The notes under the pieces were generated by a model that saw only the letters and a list, made by a program, of their open reading frames with translations, had not been told where the DNA came from and did no database searches. Below are positions 34,773 through 48,000 of a DNA stretch of 64,000 nucleotides, piece by piece (position 1 is the first letter of the stretch; every line of letters begins with the position of its first letter). This DNA is from Hippopus hippopus (Eukaryota > Mollusca > Bivalvia > Cardiida > Cardiidae): positions 46,112,505 to 46,176,504 of the forward strand of contig OX328104.1 in the NCBI GenBank assembly GCA_946811185.2, written 5' to 3'. A program made the translations under genes and the position numbers.

Positions 34773-36620
34773 ACAAGAGGGCCAAGATGGCCCTGGATCG
34801 CTCACCTGAATTTTTGAGAGGACCATAACCAACTTTTTTTAAAGTATTGAAATTTTGGAAACAAAATAGTTATTTTGCCAAGCAATTATGAAAAGGTCAC
34901 CTGTAAAAATCATTTCAAAATCTGTCACCACCCCTACAATCATCACCACAGCCATGTTTTTGACGAATCAGAATTCTGCAAATAAATTTTCGGATAGGTC
35001 ACCCAAAGACCATTTTTTGAACAAGAGCACATGCCCGATAGTGGCTAAAAATATTAAGTTGAACAAGAGCACCTCATGAGGGTGCCAATGATTGGCTGTT
35101 GGATAGTAAGTTAAAATTCCAAGTAGCAAAAGGGGCATAATTTGGACAAAACAATTTTGGAGTTACCTGCCCTTGTTGTATGGGTTGCTTTTTTACTAGT
35201 GAACAATTATTCCTAGTTTCAAGTACGTGTGTTGAGTGGAAGCTGAGATATAACAAAGGTTTTTGCACAACGACAACAACGCTGATGACAACAGGGCTAT
35301 GTCAATACCTCGATGTTTTCTATGAAAACAGCTAAGCTAAATAAGGGGTATAATATAAGGATCATTTCTGTGAAATAACTTCAAAATCTGACTAGTTTTT
35401 TAAGAATTTCTTCATGTCTGTGTAGTGCAAATAGCCCCCACCCACCACAGCCATGTTACTTCACAGATCAAAATTTGGCAAACAAATTTTCAAAAGGGGC
35501 ACCCAAGAAACATTTCTGTGAAATTATTTCAAAATCTGACAAGTGGTTTAAGAGAAGAAGAATTTCAAAGAATTTCTTTAAGTCCATACAGTTCAAAGAC
35601 GCCCCCCCCCCCCCCCCCCCCAGGCCATGTTTTTCGATGGATCAAAATTTCCCAAACAAATTTGAAAAGGGTCACCCAAGGAACATATCTGTGAAATTAT
35701 TTCAAAATCTGACCAGTGGTTTCAGAGGAGAAGATTTTTAAAGAATTTCTTGGAAAATTCCATTTGGTTGCCATGGCAACCAGAGTTTTTGATGGAATCA
35801 AATTTTGTGAACACTTTTTAAAGAGGACCTCCCAAGGAACATTCCAGCCAAGTTTGGTCCAAATTGGCCCAGTGGTTTAGGAGGAGAAGATGTTTAAAGT
35901 ATTGTTGGCACCGCTGGATGCAAAGAGCCCCCCCCCCCCCACCACCACGGCCATGTTTTTCGATGGATCAAAATTTCGCGAACAGTTTTTGAAAAGGGTC
36001 ACCCAAGGAACACATCTGTGAAATTATTTCAAAATCCGACCTGCGGTTTCAGAGGAGAAGATTTTTAAAGAATTTCTTGGAAAATTCCATTTGGTTGCCA
36101 TGGCAATGGAATCAAATTCTGTGAACAATTTTTAAAGAGGACCTCCCAAGGAACATTCCAGCCAAGTTTGGTCTAAATCGGCCCAGTGGTTTAGGAGGAG
36201 ATGTTTAAAGAATTGTTGACACCGCTGGACGCAAAGAGCCGCGCCCCCCCCCCCCCCCCACCATGGCCACGTTTTTCGACGGATCAAAATTTCGCAAACA
36301 CTTTTTGAAAAGGGTCACCCAAGGAACATATCTGTGAAATTATTTCAAAATCTGACCAGCGGTTTCAGAGAAGATTTTTAAAGAATTTCTTGGAAAATTC
36401 CATTTGGTTGCCATGGCAACCAGAGTTTTTGATGGAATCAAATTCTGTGAACAATTTTTAAAGAGGACCTCCCATGGAACATTCCAGCCAAGTTTGGTCC
36501 AAATCGGCCAAGCAGTTTAGGTGGAGAAGATGTTTAAAAAATTGTTGATGCCTGACGACGGACACGGTGTGACCCTATAAAATTTCCCCTTGAGCACATT
36601 GTGCTCAGGTGAGCTAAAAA
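34773..36620. repeat. Complex repeat ending in 'CAGGTGAGCTAAAAAT', with poly-C tandem units
   Basis: It begins GGGCCAAGATGGCCCTGG...CGCTCACCTGA and ends GTGCTCAGGTGAGCTAAAAAT, so the ends carry a short inverted TCACCTGA/TCAGGTGA pair. Inside, a unit of about 320 bp repeats at least three times (TTTTTCGATGGATCAAAATTT at 35629, 35954 and 36272). Poly-C runs sit in front of each unit (about 35603, 35929, 36246). Related tails occur at 46140-46360 and 50880-51125. Frames across the poly-C tracts encode only proline runs and are not genes. Confidence 0.7.
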
Positions 36621-36737
36621 TGGACAGCAAGAATCAGACTGCAAAGTTTGTGTACGCTTACGTTGAATCTACACAGTCCAGTCTTTATTTAGTGAGAGCC
36701 TTGCAACTATCCCTGATAGAAAATGTCTGTTTCACCT

Positions 36738-36960
36738 TTAACCCTTTACCACACAATGCCAAGTTTTAATGACCCCAAGGAAAAGGACATTTGAAAAATA
36801 TTGTGAGAAAAAGGGAAAATGCTAGTTACCAGAATTTTTTTCTCTTCCAACAATGTTTTCTACCCTTTCAAAGACAGATTTCATAATTTGTGCAACATTT
36901 AACTTGCTGTCTGTAAATGCTTTCAATTTCAACCAGACCACAAGAAGTCGTAAGTCCAAG
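36738..36960 (+). mobile_element. TTAA-family MITE, forward form
   Basis: TTTAACCCTTTACCACACAATG at the left. The palindrome is near 36795-36855 and the right end is degraded. Confidence 0.65.
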
Positions 36961-37114
36961 CCTGAATTTTTTTGTAAAAGAAACATTTATGTTTGTTTTA
37001 GTCAAGTCTTAAACAGAAGGTTTGCAACAAGATTTCTCACCTAGCATATTCCAAAATATCTATAATCGTCAATTTTCATAGAGCCAAATACAATCACACA
37101 CTCTGTGTTTATTC

Positions 37115-37600
37115 AAATCTTTATCAAACGATGAAATCTTAGACTTGTCCAATCGAAGGCATTTGCAGACTACAAAATAAATGTGCCTCAAAAACTGTAT
37201 CTGTTTTTAGAAGGATAGAAAACATTGTGGGAAGAAGAGAAAATGCTGGTTACCAGGATTTTCTCCTTTTCCCACAATATTTTCAGAAGCCTTCCTCCCT
37301 GGGGTCATTAAAGCTTGGGTTCACATGGTCATGGATTAACACATTTCCTGAATGTACCTCAAATGAATACATGATTTCGACAATAATCTCTCATCTGCCA
37401 AATGCTTCTCCAAATGACAAAATTTCAGATTATTCCAAATTGAATGAATTTGCAGATTATACATTATAAGTGGTTGAAATAATGACATGTGTCTCTGAAA
37501 GGGAAGAAAACATTGAATAGAATCTAAATGCTGGTTACAACCTTCTCCTTCTTCAAGAATGTTTCCAAAACAAAATTTTTTTTTCTTTTCTTCAGGGTCT
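37115..37600. mobile_element. Two adjacent degraded TTAA MITEs
   Basis: Reverse-form copies at about 37120-37340 and 37400-37600, with recognisable termini (TTTATCAAACGATGAAATC; CTCCAAATGACAAAATTTC). The first keeps a good palindrome near 37225-37285; in the second it is largely lost. Confidence 0.55.
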
Positions 37601-37826
37601 TAACTTTACCAAACAACAAAATTTTAGATTTGTCAAAATTGAACACATTTGCAGATCACATATTAATATTCTGATCAAACGATTGTATATTCTCTGACAG
37701 GTCAGGAAACATTGAGGGAAAAGGAGAAAATGCTGGTTACCAGCATTTTCTCTTTTTCCCACAATGTTTTCAAAAGCTTTCTTCTTCAAGGTCATAAAAA
37801 CCCAGGATTGTATGGTAAAGGGTTAT
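37600..37826 (-). mobile_element. TTAA-family MITE, reverse form
   Basis: TTAACTTTACCAAACAACAA to TATGGTAAAGGGTTAT. Palindrome centred on TGCTGGTTACCAGCA near 37738. Confidence 0.75.
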
Positions 37827-38186
37827 ATCATAAGATTGTTTAGTATAGGGCTATATAACACAACGGCCTCTTGTCCAAGAGTATAAAAAGCACATGCTTC
37901 TTTGCATACTTCATTTACACCAGGTTCTCTTTTTTCCTAAACTAAAATAAATATGGAACTCTTGAAATTGAGGTCAATTTTAAATCAACTGAGTGTTTAA
38001 GGAAATAAATTCTAAATATGCATGTAGAAGTAAAAGTCGAAAAAATTTGTTTTTCTTTTTTTAACATCTGCTGGACTATCTGACAAAATAGATATTTTTG
38101 TGAATGAATGGACACCTCTAAGTTTGCACTTTTGAAAACTAGAGTAGTTTCCCCTTTTTCCATAAATTTATACATGTATTCAGGTA

Positions 38187-38408
38187 TTAACCCTTTACCA
38201 CACAATCCGAAGGTTGAACATCCCTCAGAAAAGCCTTTTGAGAACATTGTGGGAAAAGGAGAAAATGCTGGTGACCTGCATTTTCTCCTTTTCCAACCAT
38301 GTTTACTACCCTTCCAAGGACAAATTTCAGTTTTTGGGTCACGTTTGTCCTCTGCTAAAGCTTTAAATTTTGAAAAGTCTAAAATTTTCTTGTTTGGTAA
38401 AGGGTTAA
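38187..38408 (+). mobile_element. TTAA-family MITE, forward form, complete
   Basis: TTAACCCTTTACCACACAATC to GTTTGGTAAAGGGTTAA with both TTAA sites. The palindrome lies near 38240-38305. It lies downstream of the UBE2Q stop codon. Confidence 0.8.
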
Positions 38409-38509
38409 AAATGAATTCATATTGATAGTTAGGATGGTTTCAAATTTGACAACTGTTTTTTACTTTAGGAAGAAATGAGAGGGAGATATATTAAATGTCC
38501 TTAAATTCC

Positions 38510-38730
38510 TAAACCCTTTATCAAACAATGCCACTAAGTTTTTAAACATATTGCAGGAAAAGATGAAAATTCTAGTAACCAGCATTTTCTCCTTTTCCCA
38601 CAATGATTTTTTTTTAACCTTTTAAAACCATATTTATTTAATTCAGCCACATCAAACTTTTCATCTGCAAAATGCTTTCAATTTTACCACGTTTAAAATT
38701 TTTTCATTTGATTAAGAGATAAAACTCTTG
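38510..38730 (+). mobile_element. TTAA-family MITE, forward form, degraded
   Basis: AACCCTTTATCAAACAATGCC to TTTGATTAAGAGATAA. On the minus strand it contributes an AATAAA (38633-38638) about 340 bases past the UBE2Q stop, a possible but unproven poly-A signal. Confidence 0.6.
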
Positions 38731-38973
38731 CAGGAATGGACAAATCTGCGGTACAACAATTTACAAATGTTAGAAAAGATGCATATTGAACAATCTGGCT
38801 ACGGAGCTCATAGAGAGACTTGTTTTCAACCCAAAATAAAATGAAATCTGATTGTTCCTTGTATCTTAAACAGATGTCGAGTCACTAGCGTGTATCTCAG
38901 AAAAACTTTGTTTTTCTGTGTGATGTTTGAAACAAAGTTTATAAGTCATTGCACTGAACATAATTCTTGTCCT

Positions 38974-39005
38974 CTATCCGTCCTCTTTCGGCGGTGTAAA
39001 CCATC
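38974..39005 (-). CDS. UBE2Q2: UBE2Q exon 12, C-terminus and stop (codons 352-361)
   Basis: Acceptor TTACAG, then [10 protein letters not shown] and TAG. This is the invariant UBE2Q C-terminus. The coding part is 32 bases and the 3' untranslated region continues toward lower coordinates. Confidence 0.95.
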
Positions 39006-42000
39006 CTGTAAAAGACATGCAAAATAAGTAAAAAAAAAAAAGCAGTTTTCTCTCTCCTTCAATGTATTTGATTAGCTGTACTAATGAGAATTGAATTTCA
39101 ATCCAAATCTTCATGTTTTCAATTCACATGTACATGTGGGCCTATGTTTCGACACATCATAAAGTACAATTCTTGAGATACCATTATGTGTTTAAAAGAA
39201 TCTGACATTTGTTGGCTTTTGAGGTAAAACTTGATTAAACTTGTCTTTAAAAATGTAAATAAGCTTGCAAGAGGCTCGCTTAACATATTTTCTGGATTCA
39301 TTATATAAAAATTTACCTCAAATGCAGTCTCATGTCAGATCCTGTATATCTACTCGCATTTAGAAAAGAAGGTAAACTGTGAAACCAGTTTTTGTTAATT
39401 TTGTAGGTAGGAAAATACGGAATATTATGTTGTAGTAACTTTCTTGGTGCTTGTATTTAATTCGAGCAGCGTGAGAAAATTTGATATTGTGCGAGACTTT
39501 TGGTCTCACGCGATGTCAAAATTTTCTTACGCAGCGAGAAGTAAATATAAGCACCAGGAAAGTTACTACAACATAAAATTCCTCTTATTACATACCTACA
39601 ACTTTCAACAACAACATTTTGTAATTATTGACATTTTATTCTAAAACGGAACACAAAATGAGACAATTAATAGTCTGGATGGTATTAAGTCTGTTTTTAT
39701 GAATGGCGGATTAATACTACAGTGAAACATCTTGACCAATCGAATCACAAATCAATGAATGCTTAGTCCGTGCACGAGATACGTCATCATACCATATTTG
39801 GGACCGTATTTCACAGTGTGTAGATACAGATTTTCCTTCTGTCATGTGTGTTATTTTATCTGGTTGCGACGCTTGTATTTGAGCCGTAAAATTTACTGGT
39901 ATATAATAAATCCACAAATTCAAGATCTTGACAAAACATCAATATACTGATCCATTCAAATTTAGAGGAATTCTATTTTCAATTATTTTGACATATGTGT
40001 AAACATGTACACTTTTTAAACAAAAATTTATTTTGCATCAAAATATTTTACCAGTTATTAACTGCCAAACCTATTACTACACAATATGAGTTTTAAAAAC
40101 CTAGAGAAGACAGCTTTTGATAACATTGTAAGAAAATGAGAAAATGTTGGTAAGCAGCATTTCCTCAGTTTCTCACAAAATTTACAACCATGTTTGGTCC
40201 ACTCTTTACCACATTACAAATATTTAGACTACTCCAAATTGACAGCATATCAAGACAACAAATTGTTTGCTGCCTAAATGTTGGAATTTGACTTAGAAAG
40301 GGTAAAAACATTGTAGGGAAAAGGAGAAAAATGCTGGTAACCAGTTAAAACTCAGGATTGTTTCATAAAGGCTTAAACTGGTTTTTCAAACAAGTGTAAA
40401 GACTACTGAATTCCAACGCTTCAAACAAGCTGTTTGATTGTTTCACCCATTCTTGTTTCACCTCTTCATCAGGATAGTGACCTAGCTCAGCTGTTAATGT
40501 ACAGAGCCTAAAACACACGGGTTCCTGGTTTGAACCTCTAGCTTGGCCAACTTCATTAACAGAATGAATGGCCTTTGGAACAGAAATAATTACTTTTCAT
40601 TGGTGTTTTGATGATGTTTGTGACAGAAAGCAGCTTGGGAAAAATATTGTGCAAAGTACTTGTAAAAGAAACTCTAGAAAAGCATTGATAGGTGCACATG
40701 CCAACATGTAGTTTTCAACGAAAATTATATTTCAGCTATCCTATTGTACTAATGTACAATATGCAATTAATGTAAGTGAAACTTTAGCTTTAAAAGGAAA
40801 ATTGAACAGTAAACTTAAAACTCACCATTTTTTTCATGGATTTGCACCAGGGATTTGAAAGACTGCTGAGCTCGAACTAATGTGTATTGACTCTGAAAAA
40901 TTGAAAAGTAAATAAACTCACTGTATGAAAGTTTTTTCAAAAGCGCTAAGCACCATAGCTCCGTCATTAAAATGAAGGGCTTGTAATCAAGGTGTTAGTT
41001 CAAATTCCACCTCCGCAAATATCAAACTGAAGAATCTTCAAACTAAAGCAATGACAATATTTTTTAAATCACACAATGCCAAAACGTTACAACAGACACA
41101 AGTTTGTAGCAGATACAACTAATTAAGCTTCAGATCTAAAGAAATTATTTCTGTAAACACCCTTTGATTGATTGATAAATTGACTGGTAGGTAGGTTGGT
41201 TGGCAGGTTGGTTGGTGGCTTTATTGATTGATCTTATACATTTCTTTCAACATCATATCACTACAAAAGCTTACTTCATTGTGTGTTCCCCGAGTTTCAC
41301 CAGTTTCAGATGGACACTCTTTACCATAGTAGCTTTTCAGATACTTAAAGAAACTATCACAAATCACACAAAGGAACAAGTGTTTGTAAGAGAGGAAAGT
41401 ATTCCATTCCAACAGAACATTGATACGAGTAACATGTGATACAAGCAAACTTTTAATGATCTTTTTCAAAAGAATTTTTTTTTGAAATGCTGTCATGTTC
41501 AGGGGGTGTAAAAATCTGTACTGGTACAGTAGAAAGTGGCAAACTGGAAAAACCATTTAACCCTTAACTACACTAACCCTTTACTGCACAATGCCGACTT
41601 TTATCGACCCTGATGGAGAAGGCCTTTGAAAGCTTTGTGGTAAAAAGAAAATAATGCTGGTAACCAGCATTTTCTTCTTTTTCCACAATGTTTTCTATCC
41701 TTCAAAGGAGGAATTTCAGTTTTTTAGTCATATTTAATGTCATCTACAGATGCTCTCTATCTGGACCAGTCCAAAATTGTGTCGTATTGTAAAGAGGTAA
41801 GGAGTGAAGTCAGATATTTACTAACCTTGGAGGCCCCAAACTGTATTCTAGCTTTACCTTTCACCAGTGTGGCAGCGATTTGAAAAATAACAGACTCCAT
41901 GCTGTAGGCACTACTCCAACCCTAGTGATATAGACGAAAAACTTGTTAACCGTTTACCAAACAATCTTGGCTTTTAACGACCCTGGGAAAGAAGCCTTGT

Positions 42001-45000
42001 GAAAACATTGTGGGAAAAGGAGAAAATCCTGGTAACCAGCATTTTCTCCTTTTCCCACAATGTTTTCTACTCTTCCAAGAGCAAATTCTTCCATTTAAAC
42101 CACCAGTAATTTGTTGTCTGCAATTGATTGCAATTTGGAAAAGTCTAAAATTTTGTCAATTGGTAATAGGTGGAGTCTTTCTTAGTTTTAAACTTTACCA
42201 CACAATCCCGACCCTGAGAAAGAGAGCCTTTTGAAAACATTGTGGGAAAAGGAGAAAATGCTGGTAGCCAGTATTTTCTCCTTTTCCCCATAATATTTTC
42301 TAGCCTTTCAGAGACAAAGTCCACAATTTGAGCCACATATAAATTGTTGCCACCAAAAGCTCTCAATTTCGACGAGCCTAAAATTTTCCTGTCTGGTAAA
42401 GGAATAAGAGTAAGACCTATTTGGTTCTTTGATAAAAGCAATATTGTGGGTACCCATAAAGATTTGTCAAGACATGTGTAAAGAGTACTCACATTATAGG
42501 TTTTTACATAAATAAATAACGATTCTCATTATTTCTTTTCTTTAACTAATGACCATATGGCTACCCATTACAACTGTCTCATACAAACAATTCTTATGGG
42601 TAACTGAAACACAAGATTGTATGAAGACAATGTTTTAAGAATTTGACTACCACCTCTTTTCAAGATATCTGGTGATACAAGGTTTCTTTTTTCACCCCAG
42701 AGTGCAAAATAAATAAAACGGATATGTTGGATCCAAGGGAATGTGCAGCCTGATCTTGTCCGTGTCCATCAGTTCTTTATAAAACCTGGGTTTGAATTCA
42801 TTAACCATTGTTAAGGACATCTTTAGTCTCATACTCAAGAATTTTCTATAGTTGAAAGTAAGACAACTTCTGATTGGCTAAACCAAATGGTTTAGCAAAT
42901 CAGAAGTTGTCTTACTTTCAAATTTAGAAAATCTGAGATATAAAGACAAAGAATGTTCTTGAAAATGATTTGTGAATACAGACCCTGTCCCCCCTGTTTC
43001 TTAAATGAACATCACAGTGTAAATGGGTGTCTAATGACAAGAACCCAGAATACCTGTATACTTGTATCAAGACTTTTTTTATGATTCCTACGAGATCCTA
43101 TTGGATGCTGTATTCATTTTACCTGCTTTGTTAAAAGTTCCATACAAATAGCACCTCCCCCTAGAACATATCCACCTTGTAAAACTGGCATTATCACTCG
43201 GATAAATGGGGGCTCAAATGGAAAATTTTCCTGAAAATAGAAAGGCCAAGAATTATTCTCTATGGAACCCCATAACAGTCACATGTTAACTCTATTTCAG
43301 TTGTTTTGTGGGTATAAGATTTAAATTCTGTGGAACAGATATGTTCTAATGTCTACCTGGCATGTGTTTTGCTCAATACATGTCAGAATGGGGTTGGTGT
43401 AAAAACATTTTACAATCATGTCTACATATCTTTTTAAGATGAATATGTCTGATTCAAAACTATGTGCATTATGTAACACAAAAAAAGAAACCATGCAACA
43501 TGCTGCTTTATGATTGCAAACATGTCAAGCCTCTGATAAAGAATATTGAAATAATTGTGAGAAATTTTGACCGCACATTACAAATTGATCATTGAACCAT
43601 GGCTATTAGCATTTTCTCTTTTTCCAACAATGTGTTCAAAAGCCTCAGAGTCGTTCAAACATGTTACTGTTCAGTAAAGAACAAACTACCCAGTACTTAC
43701 TTTAAAAGAACAACTTAAGAGAATGTGATCTCTGTTTTCTTTTTCTTTGTAAGTCTGAAGGTCTGTATACAGTGGGCTATCTGGATCTACCCTGTAAAAT
43801 ATTTTAACAAAGTCACTCTTTACTAAACGACAAAACTTTAACCTGGCCTTAATTGAAAGCATTTTCAGAAAGACACATTAAATGCCATTCAAAAATTGGA
43901 TTTATCTCTGAAAGGTTAGAAAAGATTGTGGGAAAAGGAGAAAATGCTGCTTACCAACATTTTCTTTTCCTACAATGTTTTGAACAGGTTTCACAGGGTC
44001 ATTAAAACTTGGGATTGTATGGTACTGAGTAAGGGGGGAAAATCCTCAAGAAGTTCAAACAGATAAAACTGTCAGCATGTACATTCAGTTTATTTGAAAT
44101 TGAATTTGAACAAGGATTTCTATTTAAGATGACAGATGACAGGTGACAAGGTGACACCAGGGCCCATATCTACCAACCATTCTAAAGAATATTTTTAGTC
44201 TTTTTCTGCAAGATTTTCTAAATTTGGAAGTAACCCAACTTCTGATTGGCTAAACCAAATGGTTTAGCCAATCAGAAGTTGTATTACTTTCAAATTTAGA
44301 AATTTCTGTAGAATAAAATTAAGATTTCTCTTAAGAATGGTTGGTGAATACAGACCCTGGCTGATGTTCTACTGCCCATATTTGGGAAGTCACTGTTTGT
44401 ACATAAATAGATGTTTTAAACGGTCATGGGTCATCATACAAAGTGAATGATCCTTCTCTCAAGGAAATGTGCAACACCAGCTCAAATTGCTTGCATGACT
44501 TAGCTTCTGACTACTAATACAGAACTAACTAAATCCGTCACAGGCTGATGGATACAGCCCCTACCTCATTTGTCCCACTTGTCACTTGATCAGGAAAAAT
44601 TCAAAGGGCTACAAGTCCTGTAACCAATCATAACAAAAATTGCAGATACACAAGTTCCCATTATGGGAAGCCCTCTATTAAAATTTCAGCCAAACTGATT
44701 GAAAATTGTAGGAGGAGAAGAGGAAACAAAATTGTATCTATGGATGAACAGACAGACAGGGTCCGTATTCACCGACCATTCTGAAGATCATTCTTAGTTT
44801 TATTCTCCAGAATTTTCTAAGTTTGAACATAACACAACTTCTGATTGGCTAAACCATTTGGTTTAGCCAATCAGAAGTTTTCTTACATTCAAATTAAGAA
44901 AATTTCAGATCTAAAGACTGAGAATGTTCTTAAGAATGGCTGGTGAATGCAGCTCCTGATGCTTACTTTCCGTATCACCCCCATTCCCTTAATTTTGTGG

Positions 45001-48000
45001 GGTGGATAATAAATGAGCAGTGCTCTTTGGAAAGGGTGTTTAGTGCATCTCTGTGATGCATTATACCAGGCAAGTCATCACATTATTTTTAATCCATAAA
45101 ATCCTTTTTGTCCAACAACCGAGTGATGAGGTAGAATGATCCTTTGACAAGCAGAGAATTGACCAATAGCAAGAAGTTTTGACACAGGTCAGCCTACGCC
45201 TACTGTGCAGTCTAACCTGGGTCAATATCTTTTGCAGAAAAGTTAAAACACCTTCTCACAGAGCATGACTCAATTATTAAGATAAGGCAAATATCATTCT
45301 TAGGGGATATTATAAATGTTGAGCAAAGACAAAAATCTTACTTTTTCATTCTTATATGCCATTCATATAAACTGTCATTGACTAGCTCCACTGTGTATGC
45401 TCCTGAAATAAAACTTGCCACTATATGACTGGCTAGACATAATACCTTTTAACTCTGGGCATAATACTCTAAAACAATCCCCAGGGAGAAAACTTTCGAA
45501 AACATCATAAGAAAACAAGAAAATGATAATAGTAGCATTTACTCCATTGTTTTCTACAATTCCAAAGCCGAATCTCATCAATTCACCCACACTAAAGTTG
45601 TTGTCAGCAAATGCTGTCAATTTGGATTTGCCTAAAGTTCTGTCATTTGGTAAAAAGTTAAATTGGATTTAAATGGTAAGGAAAAAATTAATTAGACCTA
45701 GCAATTTCAGGAGTGTTTTTTCCAGAATTTTTCACAAATAGTAGACGGTAAATACTCTGCGGTATGATTCTGATATACACAGTCTCCAAAAAGGCTGTTT
45801 GATCTTGAGCTACTTTGCCAGCAAAAAACACAGGGCTCGACATACATGGTTGTCTGAACCAATTTTAGTAAGTGACAGTCTCGAACCTATAAGTAAATTT
45901 CAGATCTGGTTGTCTGATGGGAAGTGAATTTCCCAAGTTTGTTATAAGAAGAAAACAATCCAGTGACAAAAAGTAAAATGTGATTTAATGGGCCTGATTG
46001 CCGCAACCTGTTTTTGTGCTCAAAGTGGCTTTTATAAAATGGCATTATCTTCCAATCTATACATTCAGAAAATTGACCAATGTCAAAAAGTTTCGGCCCA
46101 TGTCAGCCTGCACGTTCAAATTAAGCAATTTTTCAAATTCTAGGGCAGATAACTCGGGACATATTGGTCCAATTATGGTCATAATCGAATTCATCCGAGA
46201 TCTTGTGGCCAAATACACTTTGACCAAGTTTGCTTCCAATTGCCTAATATTTGTGGACACTAGAGTGTAAACATCAAAGTGTGGACTGATGCCCGATGCC
46301 TGACATTCAACCATATTAATAGCTCACCATGACCACTTCTTGGTCATGTGAGCTAAAAATAAAAACCACCTACCTTTTTTGTAACTGTCGGATCTGTAAA
46401 TTTCTCTCAGTTCTTTCATCAGTCTATCTGTGGCCTGCACTGATCCTGATACGGAACCCTGCAAATAAAAAAAAAAATCATGGAGAAGCTGTAATTTTTG
46501 GCCTTTAGTTAAAGTCCTAACAGCAGCCAAAAGTAAACAGAGAGGATGGTGCAATGGAATGAAATTTAAATCATACCATTTAAAAGTATTGAAATTAATG
46601 TGAAAGGACAATCTGTTATTGTATAGTCGGTCCAAGTGTTTGTCATGGGCAGGAAAATGAATTTTTTACAAGTAAAACTGAATTATTACTATGTATTGAG
46701 TTAAAGATGGAAAATTCTATTTAAAGTCATTAAGAGAAAATGTTATTTAGCATGCCATAAGCTCACTTATTATTTATAGTTTTTACAAAGATTCACTTCT
46801 TTAAGATTGTCATGGGACACCCCCCCCCCCAGCTTTTTCTCAACCAATTTATATGAAACACAAGGATGACTATTGGGGGCCTTTCAATCCATAAAAATCT
46901 GCAAATCCATTCTTACACACATTTGAAACAAGCAAATAGTGATGTATTTGGTCAAAGCCCTGTAATCATACGCCTCATTGCTGACCCAAACTTCTTTGCA
47001 AAAGTAAGTGTCAAAACGGGTGATCATGAAGAAGCTGCCAATTTTATCATCTTTTCATACAAAACAGAATCATTATATGCAAGCTTTTTTTGAACTTTTA
47101 TTGTCCATAAAGTATCTGTAGAATAAGTGTATAAGCTTCGTGTAAATTTCAATAAACATGTAAATACAGACCTGTCTTTTACCACATCATGAACTTTAAT
47201 TCTTGATAGACAGTTATATGATAAAAGAAAAAATACAGTCAAACTTCGGAAGCTTGAACACCCCTGGGCCTAGGTAATTTGTTCGAAATATCGGTAGTTC
47301 GACGTATCCATATTTCAAGGTACGAAGAGGTCAGTGAACGAGTTACATGTATTCTTATTGCATATTTATGACTTTTGTATTTGGAAATATCACACAGAAC
47401 ACACCACATACCTTTGTCATTTTACAGGAATTGGCTGTCAAATTAGTGAAAATATCTTGTTTTCGGCCGAAATCGATACGCTCTGTTAATGTTTTTCATT
47501 TTTTGAGAGTATCCATTTCGGCCGAAAGCAAGCTATTTTCACCAGTTAAACGGCCGATTCCTGGGGTCATTTTCTTTGCACATATCTAAAAGTCATTTTA
47601 TCAGAAAAGAAAGGACATTTGCAGATATCGAGAGCGAAACATCACCTTGTTTATGTTCTAATTATAACTTCTATCAACGCTACATGTGCGGATTAAGATC
47701 ACAGTTGCGGTTAATGAAACCTACTGTGTTGAAAAGCAATACTCTTCATGAAAACATAGTGTCACAAAAATGACTTGACCACTAATTTAGGTCAACCACC
47801 TCGAAAAACAAAAAATTAAAAGCAAAGCAATTATTTAATCACGCCTAAACAATTTGTAATTGACACTTTGATCAAGTGTGTGTATATTTTACAGGAAGTG
47901 TTAAAAACATGCACCTTATCCAATATTTGACAGACGATTACCAGCGTATCCAATTAACAATGTAGGTGTGAGACCCAACGTCTGATTGTTGACTAACCCT

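Noticed and set aside
35425..35741. Overlapping plus-strand frames with poly-proline
   Set aside because: Produced by the poly-C tract in a tandem repeat; no coding constraint.
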